The notes under the pieces are model-generated. The model was not told the DNA's origin. It saw only the letters and a list, made by a program, of their open reading frames with translations, and did not search any database. From the NCBI GenBank assembly GCA_964017045.1, contig OZ024809.1:29719354-29783353 (forward strand): DNA of 64,000 nucleotides, written 5' to 3'. The stretch is from Omphiscola glabra (taxonomy: Eukaryota > Mollusca > Gastropoda > Lymnaeidae). Shown piece by piece: positions 11,965-23,010 of the stretch (position 1 is its first letter; the number at the start of each line of letters is the position of its first letter). Position numbers and translations under genes: made by a program.

Positions 11965-12400
11965 CGGCTGTTGTTGAAGATGTTGTTGATGATGTTGTTG
12001 ATGACGTTGTTGATGACGTTGTTGATGACGCTGTTGAAGAAGTTGTTGATGTTGTTGATGATGTTGTTGATGTTGTTAAAATGTCGTTGATGATGTCGTT
12101 TATGATGTTGTTGATGATGTTTTTGAAGATGTTGTTGATGATGTTGTTGAAGATGTTGTTGATGATGTTGTTGAAGATGTTATTGATGATGTTGTTGAAG
12201 ATGTTGTTGATGATGTCGTTGATGATGTCGTTGATGATGTTATTGATGATGTTATTGATGATGTTGTTGAAGATGTTGTTGATGATGTTGTTGATGATGT
12301 TGTTGATGATGTTATTGATGATGTTATTGATGATGTTATTGATGATGTTGTTGATGATGTCGTGTATGACGTTGTTGATGATGACGTTGTTAACGATGAT
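11965..12400. repeat. GTTGTTGATGAT-type array
   Basis: Built of TTG, ATG and GAT triplets with a loose 12-15 bp period. It starts about 30 bp after the stop codon of receptor copy 2. The open frame of MLLMMLLKM type is repeat-derived. Confidence 0.9.
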
Positions 12401-12403
12401 TGT

Positions 12404-12605
12404 GATTGATTAATTGTAAAGCGCTTGTGTCCATGCTATTTTATCATGTTCACGGCGCTCTGATGTCGTAAAATCTATTTAAAGGAAAAAAAAGTCTTGA
12501 CATGTTTCTTAAATGATTTTTTAAATCTATTTTAATTTCCCTCAAAGATTAAGGCAAACTGTTCCATAATTTTTGCGCTATAGTTTCAAAGAGAGGAAAA
12601 AGGGG
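12404..12605. repeat. dispersed repeat, copy a (AAGCGCTTGT family)
   Basis: Contains GATTGATTAATTGTAAAGCG, then GTCGTAAAATCTATTTAAAG and CTGTTCCATAATTT. A second diverged copy follows at 12850-13110 and a third lies at 22266-22445. Confidence 0.6.
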
Positions 12606-12849
12606 GGGGGGATATTTATGGGGCTCCAAAGTTGTGATGTGGAAAGAATGTTAAGTATAAACTTGGAATACAGTGGGTACAAAATCGAAAAGTTCCTCGG
12701 CTTGAAAAAGGGGAGGAGTCCTAAAAGAGTCACGCGACGGCCCTGGTTAGAGGACGGAGGCAGGGGGTGAACAGAGGAACGAAGCATTTGGAGGGGAACA
12801 GAGGAAGCGGGAGGGGCCAATATGCCATTGATGCGTAACGACGTAGACG

Positions 12850-13110
12850 TGTGCTCGCCGTCTTGCGGGTCAACGCTGTCGTAAAATCTATTTAAAGAAA
12901 AAGTATTTCAATGTTTTGTAAATGATTTTCAAACTGTTCCGTAATTTAGTAGCTATAGCTTCAACAGAGCGCACTCTCGTATGACGTCTTCCTACGTCCG
13001 TCCACCCTGGAAACTCAGAAGGAGGGACTGTGGTGAGGAGCGCGGGTCCTTTCAGGATACAAGCTTGGACATCAGTTCTTTTAGATAGACAGGTGCATAG
13101 CGATCCTTAA
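12850..13110. repeat. dispersed repeat, copy b (AAGCGCTTGT family)
   Basis: Shares GTCGTAAAATCTATTTAAAG and CAAACTGTTCCGTAATTT with copy a. It continues with GAGCGCACTCTCGTATGACG. Confidence 0.6.
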
Positions 13111-13261
13111 AGGTGTGCATCAGTTGGTTTTGACATATTTTTGAAAGGCTGTATAAATTCTAATTCACGAAATGATGTTATTTTGAGGGAAATAAAAAAA
13201 ATTTTTTTTTATAATATTGAACCGAACGAGATCAAAGAAACGATTTTTTAAAACGCAAGAA

Positions 13262-13485
13262 TCGGTAGTTTCAACCTCGATATGCGTCACGGTAGTTTCA
13301 ACCTCGATATACGTCATGGTAGTTTCAACCTCGTTATACGTCATGGTAGTTTCAACCTCGATATACGTCACGGTTTTTTTAACCTCGATATACGTCATGG
13401 TAGTTTCAACCTCGATATACGTCACGGTAGTTTCAACCTCTATATACGTCACGGTAGTTTCAACCTCGATATACGTCGCTCATTC
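13262..13485. repeat. 27-bp minisatellite, 8 units, open on both strands
   Basis: The unit contains GGTAGTTTCAACCTCGATAT and ACGTCA. Its 27-bp length keeps frames open on both strands (SFNLDIRHG; VETTVTYIE). Not a gene. Confidence 0.92.
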
Positions 13486-13869
13486 AAATTCCTAAATCAG
13501 CTGTTAGAAATCATCTTAATTCGTACGCTGGGGTCCCCCCCCCCCCCCCCATATTCCCAATTGCATATGTAAAATTGTAAATCATAATTTCTGTTAGTAA
13601 TTTTAATTAAATAAAATTCTGGAAAAAAAGTTTTTGTTTAAAATCATTTAATTTATATGCATTTGTTATTATTTTTATCTTATTTTAATATTCTGATGAC
13701 TCACCTGCTTTTGCACCGCAGATTTATTTCTCAAACTATTTTTAAAAAAAAACAGAAGAAATAAGAATTTATTTATTTTTTCTTAAAAGAGGAAAACATA
13801 TTACTCACATGAGGAATTTGTTATTTTAAATTTAAGAATCTCGTTTTGCGCAGTTATCTGGAATTATCT

Positions 13870-14075
13870 CTCGTGAATTGATTGGCATCATATTTCCTTC
13901 ATCTTCCCCTTGAAAAACTGATTTTTTTGCGGGGCTGGGAAAAGGGCGGTCTGAAATTTTGAGAAAAAGTGTTGTCATCGGCAACAAGTCTAGGTGCCAA
14001 GTTACAGCTTGATAGGTCTGCGGGAAGTGGGTCAATAAGCCGTTGGAAGGGTTTGCCACACATCAAGCCAGAAAT
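13870..14075 (-). repeat. dispersed repeat fragment
   Basis: On the minus strand it reads CTTATTGACCCACTTCCCGC ... AACTTGGCACCTAGACTTGT ... and ends TCAAGGGGAAGATGAAGGAA. The first part matches 29455-29540 (plus). The end matches sequences near 16997 and 49222. Confidence 0.5.
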
Positions 14076-14099
14076 TAACAGGCGAGCAAAGGCTGAGTT

Positions 14100-15280
14100 A
14101 ATTTAATGGATCTAATGGCAGCATCTTTAAACAGCTTCATACTTTCGTCCTAATACTCAGCGTGTTTGATACGTTCCTGTTTGTACTCTGTCCTTTTGAT
14201 ACTTTTTAGGGTGGGTCGGGGTGGGGACGGACCCCCGTTTCAATTCGGAAATTATTTTTGTAAACATGTTTACACAGCTTCATTAAATTATTTTTTTTAA
14301 GCAAATTATGGTACAGTTAATTTTGAACAAATTTATTTTAATTTACGATATTATTCATTAAAGATGACCGGATCAAAAATATCCATTTGGGATTGGCTGG
14401 ATCAAAGATAACCAACTTGGGCTTGACCGGGACAAAGATAACCACTTACGTTTAACCACATCGTGCGTCACCAATGGTTTGTTTCATGAACTTAATGTTT
14501 TAACTTTTTTATTCAACTATTTATGGTTATAGCGTTTTTTAAATTTTATACAGAAGAGTTTCAACTTCCTTGGCGCGAACTTTCTGGCAGAGTTCACCAC
14601 GTCAAGTTTAGTCAATGTGTTTGCTCGTTTCATCACGCTTTGTAAATTGTAAACACACATCAGCTGATTGCAATGGCTTCCACAAGTTTAGCTCGTGCTA
14701 ATATTAGGTCTGGTCGTTCAAGATTTCGATTTATGACCGACAAATGAGCAATCTAATTAATTTGCCTGGAAGATTCATTCGACTTGAACAGCGAAGAGGA
14801 TTTGGATGATTCAAAATGATTGATAGCAACATGGTGATAGTGGTAGTAGCGATGATAGTAGTGGTGAGGAATTTATCTACTATTGTCAAGTATTGATTAA
14901 ATATTGTGTAAAAAAAATGTGTGAAACTATTTTTATTATTAACTTTTGGAGCATATATTCAAGAGAAAGGAAAAAAAGTGCATGGCATAACTTTGTAATT
15001 ACTTGAGCTATCTCAAACAAAACGTTCATGATTCTAGTAATACTTTGGATAAATATAATTATAGAAAGACTTATTTGCTGAAAAAATAAATTAGGATTGG
15101 ATTATTCTTACCTGAGTTTTGGCTGGTGAGTAAAACTATTTTTTCATTGTTACTTTTATATATAACCATGTCATAAAACTACTAAGGTTTTCTCTATTCT
15201 ATATAATATAATTTTTATCACTATTCTATGCAGTAAAACGTATACCTTGTTCAATTATTTAAATTCTGTTGTGCTACATG
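14100..15280. other. no gene seen
   Basis: AT-rich sequence with short direct repeats near 14365-14450 (GACCGGATCAAA, GGCTGGATCAAA, GACCGGGACAAAGATAACCA). No supported coding region. Confidence 0.4.
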
Positions 15281-15284
15281 AGTG

Positions 15285-15480
15285 CTACCCATTAATGTTA
15301 AACATGAATGCTACACATGAATGTTACACATGAATGCTACACATGAATGTTACAAATCAATGCTAAAGCACTATATTAGTCTATATGGTAAAAAGTTTGA
15401 TAAATAGAAAGCGGGAATTTATAAGTTAAAAATCATCAGGTCATAGGTTACAGGTCACAGGTTACGGGTCACAGGTCGAA
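15285..15480. repeat. short tandem repeats (ACACATGAATG; AGGTCACAGGTTAC)
   Basis: About five ATGAATG(C/T)TACAC units at 15300-15365. A cluster of AGGTCA/GGTTAC half-site-like repeats lies at 15438-15477. Confidence 0.6.
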
Positions 15481-15884
15481 TGTAATTTTAGTTCCTTAAT
15501 TTCACTATGTTGCAGTGGAAAATAAAAGTGACATATTGTATCGGTGAGGGTGTGCTCTCTTTGACCTGTTTTACTTTAGTGTCATTTTATTTTTAAGAGT
15601 ATTTTTTTTCCTAAAAAAAAAAATAGCATAGTCATATAAACACGTTAATGTCGTTAAATAATTAAATAGGTTTGGGACGAAAAAGGAGAAATGTATCTGT
15701 ATTGTTCTCTATTGATTTTTTTCCTTTAAACCCTCCCCCCCCCCCCAACTCTCTCCACACCCCCCCCCCCCCCCGGCACAATCACCAGAAAATTAAATAA
15801 AACGCTGCGATACAAACATTTTAATTTAAAGTCAGCAATTAGTTAAACAAAATAAGGTTAAACTTGAACGAAAAAAAGAAACGC

Positions 15885-15955
15885 AACAAAACAACGAACG
15901 TGTCGACAGGAAGCCTTTGTCAGCGAACAAACAAGCAAACTACAGGGAAAAAAAA
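15885..15955. repeat. dispersed repeat fragment
   Basis: AACGAACGTGTCGACAGGAA and GCCTTTGTCAGCGAACAAAC match the element inside the receptor intron at ~11490. Confidence 0.55.
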
Positions 15956-16308
15956 ACAGAAGCTGGGACGTAGCGTTCCTTTTTTTATGTTTAACTTTAC
16001 TTTGTTTGACTTATGACCTATTTTACTAACCTGACTGCAGTCTCTCCCTTTTTACTCTCATGTAAAGTCAGTCGTATGGTTCTTTATACCATGCATCTTC
16101 TTTCTTCTTTTGCTATAAAAACCTCAAGCCATTTGTAGAAAGTTGTTGAATTTTAAAAACAAAAATCTTTACCTATAATTAAATTATGAAAAAATGTCGG
16201 CCATTTTTATAAGTTTTCTTCAAATTAGTGGAGAGATATACTTTTCGAATTATTTCATTAGTAAAGATACCAATCATAAATAAAAAAAATACCCGAGGTA
16301 TGAAGATA

Positions 16309-16513
16309 CAGGGGCGTAGTTAAGGGGGGGGGGCAGAAGGACATATGTCCCTGGGCGCCAAGCTAGTTAGGGGCGCCAGACTAATTAGAAAGCGCCAAAA
16401 TGTGCTTTGATATTATTGTATTGATGAAAATAACGAGTTTTAGAGTTGAAAAAAAAGAAGCTCATTAAAATGAATCTTTTCCCCTGGCGCCCAACGCTCT
16501 ACCTACTCCTCTG
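16309..16513. mobile_element. hAT-type miniature element (GGCGTAG family), degraded
   Basis: Ends CAGGGGCGTAGTTAAG and, inverted, CAGAGGAGTAGGTAGAG. Flanks TGAAGATA and TGTAGGTG match at 5 of 8 positions, a weak 8-bp target duplication. The interior repeats GGCGCCA and GGCGCCCA motifs. Confidence 0.5.
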
Positions 16514-16704
16514 TGTAGGTGTGTTGAATGTCTGTATGTATGCAGTGGCTGCGACGCTGTGTTAAATAGGCGGCACGCAAAGGGCGTCACTTCAATGCGT
16601 GATTTTGTCAGGTAACTTTAGTCGATGGGAAATTCACGCATTTCCGCCGCCTTTTTTTGGAAGGTTGTTCCTCGTTCGTATCTGCGTATGACTGTAATCT
16701 TAAA

Positions 16705-16955
16705 ATAAATCCCTTTGTATAACAGTACTGTTACTTTAACTCCCGTTCGTAGGACAGCAATATTACATTAACTCCCTTGGCATGACAGTACTGTTACATA
16801 AACTCCCTTCGTAGGACAGCAATGTTACATTAACTTCATTGGCATGACAGCAATATTAAATTAACTCCCTTTTTGTGACAGTACTGTTACTTTAAATCCC
16901 TTCGCAGGACAGCAATGTTACATTAACTCCCTTGGCATGACAATGATGTTACATT
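16705..16955. repeat. ~32-bp tandem repeat, ~8 units
   Basis: Alternating units of ACAGTACTGTTAC and GGACAGCAATGTTACATTAA with CCCTT(C/G)GTAGG or CTTGGCATGACAG linkers. Confidence 0.8.
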
Positions 16956-17420
16956 TTAGAAGCAGGTAAATAATACAAAAGGTGTTTCCTGTTTCTCAAA
17001 GGGAAGATGAAGGAAATTGGAAGCCACTGATTTCATGAAATAAAATTCTCAGAAACTGCGCTAAATGAGATTCTTTGAAATATCACAAGTGCGTTTGGTG
17101 CGTAAAAGTATTTCTTGTGTGAAATATTTTGTGAAATAAATCTACGGTGTAAATGCGACTGGGTCATTAGAATAATAATTAAAATAAAATAAATTTCAAA
17201 AATGCTTTTAAAGTATTTCATTGATAACAGATTATTATTTAGTCCTTTCTCTCCCTCTTCCTTTCTTTCTTTCTTTCTTTCTCTTTGTCTTTATATTTTT
17301 CATTCTTGTCCGCAAATCCTTGTGACACAATGCGAGGAAGTGGGTTTGTAACCTAGCTATGAAAGCCACGTAGGTCAGTGGAGGATCTGGCTGGCGTGAT
17401 CAAAGAACTGGCTCACTAAA

Positions 17421-17975
17421 AGATGACCTTTACTGCCCAAGACATGATGCCGCCTACCACCTTTAGGATGACATTTACTCCTCAAGACATGACGCCGCCT
17501 ACCATCTTTAGGCTACCCTTTAATCCTCAAGACATGATGCCGCCTACCATCTTTAGGCTACCATTTACTCCTCAAGACATGATGCCGCCTACCATCTTTA
17601 GGCTACCCTTTACTCCTCAAGACATGACGCCGCCTACCATCTTTAGGCTACCCTTTAATCCTCAAGACATGATCCCGCCTACCATCTTTAGGCTACCATT
17701 TACTCCTCAAGACAAGACGCCAACTACCATCTTTAGGATGACATTTACTCTGCAAGACATGACGCCGCCTACCATCTTTAGGATGACATTTACTCCTCAA
17801 GACATGACGCCGCCTACCATCTTTAGCGTGACATTTACTCATCAAGACATGACGCCGCCTACCATCTTTAGGATGACATTTACTCCTCAAGACATGATGC
17901 CGCCTACCATCTTTAGGATGACATTCACTCCTCAAGACATGATGCCGCCTACCATCTTTATGATGACGCTAACCA
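17421..17975. repeat. 45-bp minisatellite, 12 units
   Basis: The unit carries TTTACTCCTCAAGACATGAC and GCCGCCTACCATCTTTAGG. It translates as 15-residue MTFTPQDMTPPTIFR repeats on plus. Third positions and first positions vary similarly between units, and the minus strand is also open, so coding constraint is not evident. Confidence 0.88.
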
Positions 17976-18056
17976 ATGTTTAGTCTAGCGAACATTTCCC
18001 AAATCACCCACTTTCTAGAGAAAAGGAACCTTTCCCAAAACACCAACTTTCTAAAG

Positions 18057-18309
18057 CAGACCTGCACAACATACGGCCCGCAAGCCGCATGCTGCCCGAC
18101 TGCATCCACTTTGTGGTCCGCGAAGTAAAGAAATAGTCTTTATTTTTATAATATTCTTAATAGCTTTCCCCCGGTCCTATTTTCTTTTGGCCCGCACAAG
18201 TCCTGTCACATTTTCTTTTGGCCCGCACAAGTCCTGTCCTATTTTCTTCTGGCCCTTTTTTTTCATAAAGTATTACGGCCCGCTTTACATTTTGAGTTGT
18301 GCAGGCATG
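18057..18309. mobile_element. hAT-type miniature element (GTTGTGCAGG family), copy 1
   Basis: Terminal inverted ends CAGACCTGCACAACAT and, inverted, CATGCCTGCACAACTC. Flanks TTCTAAAG and TTCTAGAG form an 8-bp duplication with 7 matches. The interior is rich in CGGCCCGC. It is inserted in a ~40-bp repeat (AACATTTCCCAAATCACC units) that resumes at 18310. A second copy lies at ~50866-51049. Confidence 0.8.
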
Positions 18310-18486
18310 TTCTAGAGAATCAGAACATTTCCCAAATCACCAACTTTCTAGTGAATCAGAACCCTACATTTCTTGTTGAGTAGATAATTTGCCTACATGC
18401 AACACGTTGTGCGTAAACATGTAAACCGACCTGTGGGTCAGCGTCCTACGTGCTATTATTTTTTCCGCTTGAGCCTGGTATCTGAT

Positions 18487-19072
18487 CAGCTGCTGCCACG
18501 CCTCTTATACCACGCCTCCTGTGCCACGCGTCCTATGCCACGCCTCCTGTGCCACGCGTCCTATGCCATGCCTCCTATGCCACGCGTCCTTTACCACGCC
18601 TCCTTTGCCACGCCTCCTTTGCCACGCCTCCTATGCCACGCGTCCTGTGCCACGCCTCCTGTGCCACGCCTCCTGTGCCACGCCTCCTATGCCACGCCTC
18701 CTATGCCACGCCTGGTTACCGGAAATTTGATCGAAAGAAATTTCGTCGAAAGAAAATTGATCGACGTACATGTGATCGACCGGAAATTTGGTCGAATCTT
18801 GTTTTCAGTTCACACGTTAAAATTTTCGTCAAATGTCTTTTTGAACGCACTATACTATATAGTAAAACAAAATAATGCGTTCAAAAAGATATTTGACGCA
18901 AAATTATAACGTGTAAACTAAAAAAAAATATTCGACCAAATTTCCGTTCGATCAATTTTTCCGTCGATGAAATTTCTTTCGATCAGTTTTCCGGATACGG
19001 CCACGCGTCCTATGCCACGCCTCCTATGCGACGCCTCCTATGCGACGCCTCTTATGGCACGCCTCCTGTGAC
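18487..19072. repeat. 14-bp minisatellite interrupted by a MITE
   Basis: Unit GCCACGCCTCCTAT with GCGTCC variants, about 17 units before and 5-6 after the foldback element at 18719-18995. The 14-bp length leaves three plus-strand frames open; these are not genes. Confidence 0.92.
18719..18995. mobile_element. mariner-like foldback MITE, copy 1
   Basis: Nearly the whole element is an inverted repeat: CCGGAAATTTGATCGAAAGA at the left and its complement at the right, with arms built from GATCGA and GGAAATTTG subrepeats. It is flanked by TA on both sides. The right end carries one extra base (TATCCGG against TACCGG), as in all three copies here. It is inserted into the 14-bp minisatellite. Confidence 0.85.
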
Positions 19073-19236
19073 GTAGACTGTAGATTAGCACACCGTATCC
19101 TGTGCTATTGTCGCTTTGAGCAGGTCGTCGGTGAGCCAGCAGTGAAGACTCCTCACCTGGTACGGCGTTGATAGTTGAGACGGTGCGCTATTTTTTTTTT
19201 TTAAAGACACATCAGTTTTAGCATTATCCTCTACAC

Positions 19237-19435
19237 CGGTGGTTCTGGTGTAGAGGATATTACAGCGACCCTGTACTACAGTTACTCGTGTTGTGGCGAC
19301 CCCCAGCCACAAAATTATTTTCGTTGCTACTTCATAACTGTAGAGTATATGTGTTTTCCGATGGTCTTAGGCGACCCCTGGGACAGGGTAATTCGACCAC
19401 CAAAGGAGTCGCGACCCACGGGTTGAGAACCACTG
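19237..19435. mobile_element. SPIN-like hAT non-autonomous element, copy 1
   Basis: The right end, inverted, is CAGTGGTTCTCAACCCGTGG; the left end is CGGTGGTTCT. It is flanked by a perfect 8-bp duplication, CTCTACAC, at 19229-19236 and 19436-19443. The interior has GTTGTGGCGACCCCCAG, TTCCGATGGTCTTAGGCGAC and GTCGCGACCCACGGG. From memory this wording is that of the SPIN/OposCharlie group of hAT elements, known for transfer across animal phyla; alignment is needed. The 12 or so bases after the left end have been replaced by an inverted copy of the flank. Confidence 0.85.
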
Positions 19436-20143
19436 CTCTACACGAGGCTTAAAGTGAAGGGGTTGTGTCCTGATTGGTCATCCAAATTTATAGGTCACTG
19501 AATGACAATGGACATTTCAAAATGAAATTTTGTTCAGAGCATAATCAGAAGTTTTTGTTACGTCACGTTGTAAAAAAAAAAAATTGGAAAGTGCTATAAA
19601 TATTTTACAAACATTTTGAGATTATTTTTTTTTTAGTGTCAGTAGAAACGGTGGAAGAAAATCTAAACTTCTCAAATCAGTGTTGGGCTATTGGATTAAC
19701 AGAGAAACAACTCATCGGCATGTCACATAAACATATTTTTTATTGTTACACAATTGTTACAACGATGTCCAGCTAGCGTTCTTTTAGCTTTTATATTTAT
19801 TTTAATTCTCTTTAATTATGTATAGATATCTAAAATAAGATTTTTTAAAAAAATTTTCAATTGAGCAGATAAATATTAATGTTTTAAAAACTTGATAGAA
19901 CATCAGAAGTTGAATGGGTAACATTGCACTGGATCTGTTAAAACAGTGAATGGATATAACCTCAATCCACATTGTATCCATACGTCTCTTACATTTGTTT
20001 ACAAGTTGTTTTCTCAAATAAATTTGAAATACACGAACCTTTAATTCCGACACAGTTTAAAGTGTGTGAAGGGAGTGAAAACAAAAGCCCCGCCCCCCCA
20101 CCCCCACACGCCCTGGGGGTCACGCTGACCTCATTAAAACAGG

Positions 20144-20315
20144 CTACGAATGTACGTTTTTAAAAACCAGTGTCACGTCAATGCCAGGTTTGGCACAGTA
20201 CCACGGCCTCCAGGTCTTCATGCGCTCTCTGATGTCCGGGAAGAGCAGCCAGGGCAGAGCGATCAAGACGACTTTAGTCTGGGACATGACGTAGGCCACG
20301 GTACTGTAAATCCAT
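20144..20315 (-). CDS. 7TM chemoreceptor-like GPCR copy 3, exon 2
   Basis: Minus strand, acceptor TTTTTTTCCAG. The first base completes the Arg codon begun by exon 1, and 56 residues and a stop follow (332-residue protein in all). It encodes TM7 with VAYVMSQTKVVLIALPWLLF, then PDIRERMKTWRPWYCAKPGI and the tail DVTLVFKNVHS. The tail length matches copy 2. Confidence 0.9.
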
Positions 20316-21203
20316 CTGGAAAAAAATATATGTATACACAATAAGGGAATTATTATTTGTAGGTCAACAATCTATGTGACTAATTTAGTCGAGGCAACCT
20401 GGGGAATAACTTAGATTTGGTCTTGTTTAGATAGGAAAAATAAGACAAGTAGAAAAAACGTACTCGAGAACTAGACGGACAAATCCGTTTACCAGCATGC
20501 ACTTTTCGGTTTACCACGTGACAAAAATATTATGTACGCGCTTGGATTGAACAATATATTCCCCAGATAGTCCCCAGATATGTAGCACATACACCCGTCG
20601 CTCATAGACAGCAACAAACAGTTTTTAAAACCATTAAAAAGTACATTGAAGATTATGAAAACAGAGGCTTAAATAGTTTGCAGTGTGTCAAAAAAAGGGG
20701 GTTAAAAAATGCTTCTTATAATTTTATGTCAGTTCAGTCGGCATAATTTTTAGAACCACTGTCCAGGCTCTCCATGTTGTTCAAGATAAAAAGTGGACTG
20801 ACAACATTAAACAGAAAATCGTCATTCTTCCCCCCCCCCCCCCACCCTTTTTCCCATAGACAGCGACAGCGCCATGACAGGCAGTTCCGGCTCATAACAG
20901 CAAGAACCCAATACAAGTACTTTTCACTCCTGTCAAAGAACAAGCTTCCAAAGGGAACAGCTGAGGCAACCACACTTGACCCATTTGCATATATTGCCTC
21001 CTGCCTTACAACCCCCACCCCACCCCAGTTCGTAATACCGTCGCTGAGTAGCCCCAAAAACCAGTGAAGTATCCTCTTCAAAACCATGCACAGAAAACAT
21101 TGCGAACAGCCCCTACAAACATAGGAGTCCGAATAATCAATACATTGATCGTGCGGCTTCAAAGTATAGAAGAAGAAAACACCTATACATAAGACACGCC
21201 TAC
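20316..21203 (-). other. intron of GPCR copy 3
   Basis: GT(AGGC)-AG phase-2 intron of 888 bp at the same position as in copy 2. It carries an antisense LINE 3' fragment at 20752-21165. Confidence 0.8.
20752..21165 (+). mobile_element. LINE 3' fragment (family B)
   Basis: Encodes, with breaks, a LINE reverse-transcriptase C-terminal tail: SLSMLFKIKSGL, a poly-C interruption, RQRHDRQFRLITARTQY and KLPKGTAEATTLDPFA, then PQFVIPSLSS and a stop. The 3' UTR ends AGTATAGAAGAAGAAAACAC. It is the same family as the minus-strand fragments at 26372-26785 and 47310-47470. It sits antisense inside the intron of receptor copy 3. Confidence 0.8.
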
Positions 21204-22030
21204 CTTTGGGTCATCTTCATCTCAACGAGATCAAACACCATGAACGCTACAGCGAAGTCACACGCGAACGTCACGGCAACCGCCGCCGTGTATCCGAAAT
21301 GGTCGTCAACTTCCGGTCCTCGATCCAGAAGCTCGACCTGCATGCCGCTGGAGAATCCTCTCGTGAACCGGCGCCGCCTTAATGCCACGGCCGTCGCCAG
21401 GAGGGCCACGGCAACCAGCATGGGCACGAGGGTGTCCAATGACTTGATGATGAGGAATGCATCGGACGTGGCGAATATACACCCTTCGGTGTAAGACGCG
21501 TTTCTGCCGCGCATGTAAGGGTAAAATGTCGAGCTTGTTATTACTGGAACGGTGACCAGGGACGCTGCCCAAGGCAAGGCCAAGATGGCGTATGTTCCAA
21601 GCGTGGTCGTCAGACTGCTAAATCCCGCGTGGGGCTTGTAGTCGCACACCCCGGCGATGAAAACCACGACCAGCAGCACCAGTGTCCAGTTGCAGATGAA
21701 ATCCTGCAAGAGGTAGATGAGAGACACCGCCGACGCGAAGTAGCAGCTGACGCTCTTATACCGTCTGTTCAAACGAATGGCCTCTATCTGCATCGGCATG
21801 AACAGCAAGCAGTTCAGAAGGTGAAGAATGCAAAAGCTGCAAATGAGTTTATTGCGCAGGCGCGAGCGGATGTCCTTTGACGTCAGGATGGCGAGCAGAA
21901 TCCACAAGTTCGGTAAAATTCCAAAAGCGACTGTGACGTAATCCGAGACGTCTCTGACTTTTCTCAGAGAATAGAGCAACGACATGACATACGCCCGTGA
22001 GGAATTGTTGAAGATAAAAGAGGAATTCAT
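21204..22030 (-). CDS. 7TM chemoreceptor-like GPCR copy 3, exon 1
   Basis: Encodes residues 1-275 and two bases of the next codon; the donor is CAAAG|GTAGGC. TM1 ~29-50, TM2 ~62-83, TM3 ~109-127, TM4 ~146-166, TM5 ~191-217 and TM6 ~246-270. Cys96 and Cys184 suit the outer-loop disulfide, and sequons occur at Asn2, Asn9 and Asn177. The TM3 end reads AGVCDYK in place of DRY. Copies 2 and 3 share KDIRSR(M/L)RNK, SNWTLVL/CNWTLVL, LPW in TM4, EGC(V/I)F and the whole ELLDRGPEVDDHFGYTAA loop. The two genes converge, with 3' ends about 8 kb apart. Ligand and G protein are unknown. Confidence 0.9.
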
Positions 22031-22099
22031 CCTTAGATTTTGATCCTGTCATGAAATAAATAATAACTTATTTTTAGATTAACCGCAAGTTAGTGAAAC

Positions 22100-22125
22100 C
22101 GCGGGGGGGGGGGGGGGGGGGGAAT
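22100..22125. repeat. poly-G run upstream of GPCR copy 3
   Basis: An uninterrupted run of about 20 G lies roughly 70 bp upstream of the start codon on the opposite strand. Confidence 0.9.
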
Positions 22126-22265
22126 TATAGTAATGTTATGGATATGACAATAAGAGGAATACAGTTACCGAGCTTTGAAAGCTCAATAAGATGTAAACAA
22201 ATCTAAGGAAAACTATTTTAAAGTATTATTGTCCGTACTAATAAATTCTTATCTACATGCATGTT

Positions 22266-22445
22266 GACTGATTGATTGGATACTTCTACAGCGCTGGTAT
22301 CCATGCTACAGCGCTGGTATCCATGCTACTGCGCTTTGGTTTCCGCAAATCTATTAAACAAAAAAGTCTTTAAATGTTTCCTAAATGATGTTCTGTCCTT
22401 GTCAGTGCTCCTCAAATCTTTAGAGGCCACAGCTTATTTCTTACC
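22266..22445. repeat. dispersed repeat, copy c (AAGCGCTTGT family)
   Basis: GACTGATTGATTGGATACTT, a duplicated CAGCGCTGGTATCCATGCTA, then GCAAATCTATTAAAC and AATGTTTCCTAAATGATG. It is related to 12404-13110. Confidence 0.55.
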
Positions 22446-22757
22446 TTTCTTACTTTCATTTTTTGATATATCAGTTACAATCTACCGCCCACAAAATCAA
22501 TGGTGAAAGATATATCTAACAAATGGTCATACAAAATTGAATAAAGCTATTAAATCTTTAAAAGAAAATTACATGAACGCTATTGTTGGAATTTAAAAAC
22601 TTTTAAAAAAAAATTTTTGATTTGAAATGTTTTTTTTTTTGTTTTGTTTTTTTTCCCAGCGATTCTCAAACGTTTTCGGATTTTAGAAAATTTGTTGCGG
22701 AACTAACGCTTAAGGTATGATAACTAAATGCAGACTCTATGCTAACAATGTGATTAG

Positions 22758-22919
22758 CAGTGGCGTAGCGAGCTTAACTCGCGCCCGGGGCACAACACCT
22801 TTTTAGCGCCACCCCCCCCCCCATTCGAAAACCATACAATATAATAGTAAAATATACCATTTGGCGCCCCTTTGTGAGTAGCGCCCTGTGCATGATGCCC
22901 CCCCCTCGCTACGCAATTG
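22758..22919. mobile_element. hAT-type miniature element (GGCGTAG family)
   Basis: Inverted ends CAGTGGCGTAGCGAG and CAATTGCGTAGCGAG (13 of 15). Flanks GTGATTAG and GTGATAAG form an 8-bp duplication with 7 matches. The interior carries GCGCCCGGGGCAC, a poly-C run and GGCGCCCC. Confidence 0.82.
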
Positions 22920-23010
22920 GTGATAAGACTTGATTTCGGACAAATTAGACCAATATTTATCAACAACTGTAGTTGGACATATGGATTTTTAAATATCTCG
23001 TCTATTGAAG

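Noticed and set aside
17423..17983. 186-codon frame of MTFTPQDMTPPTIFR repeats
   Set aside because: A 45-bp minisatellite; substitutions show no third-position bias by eye and the opposite strand is also open.
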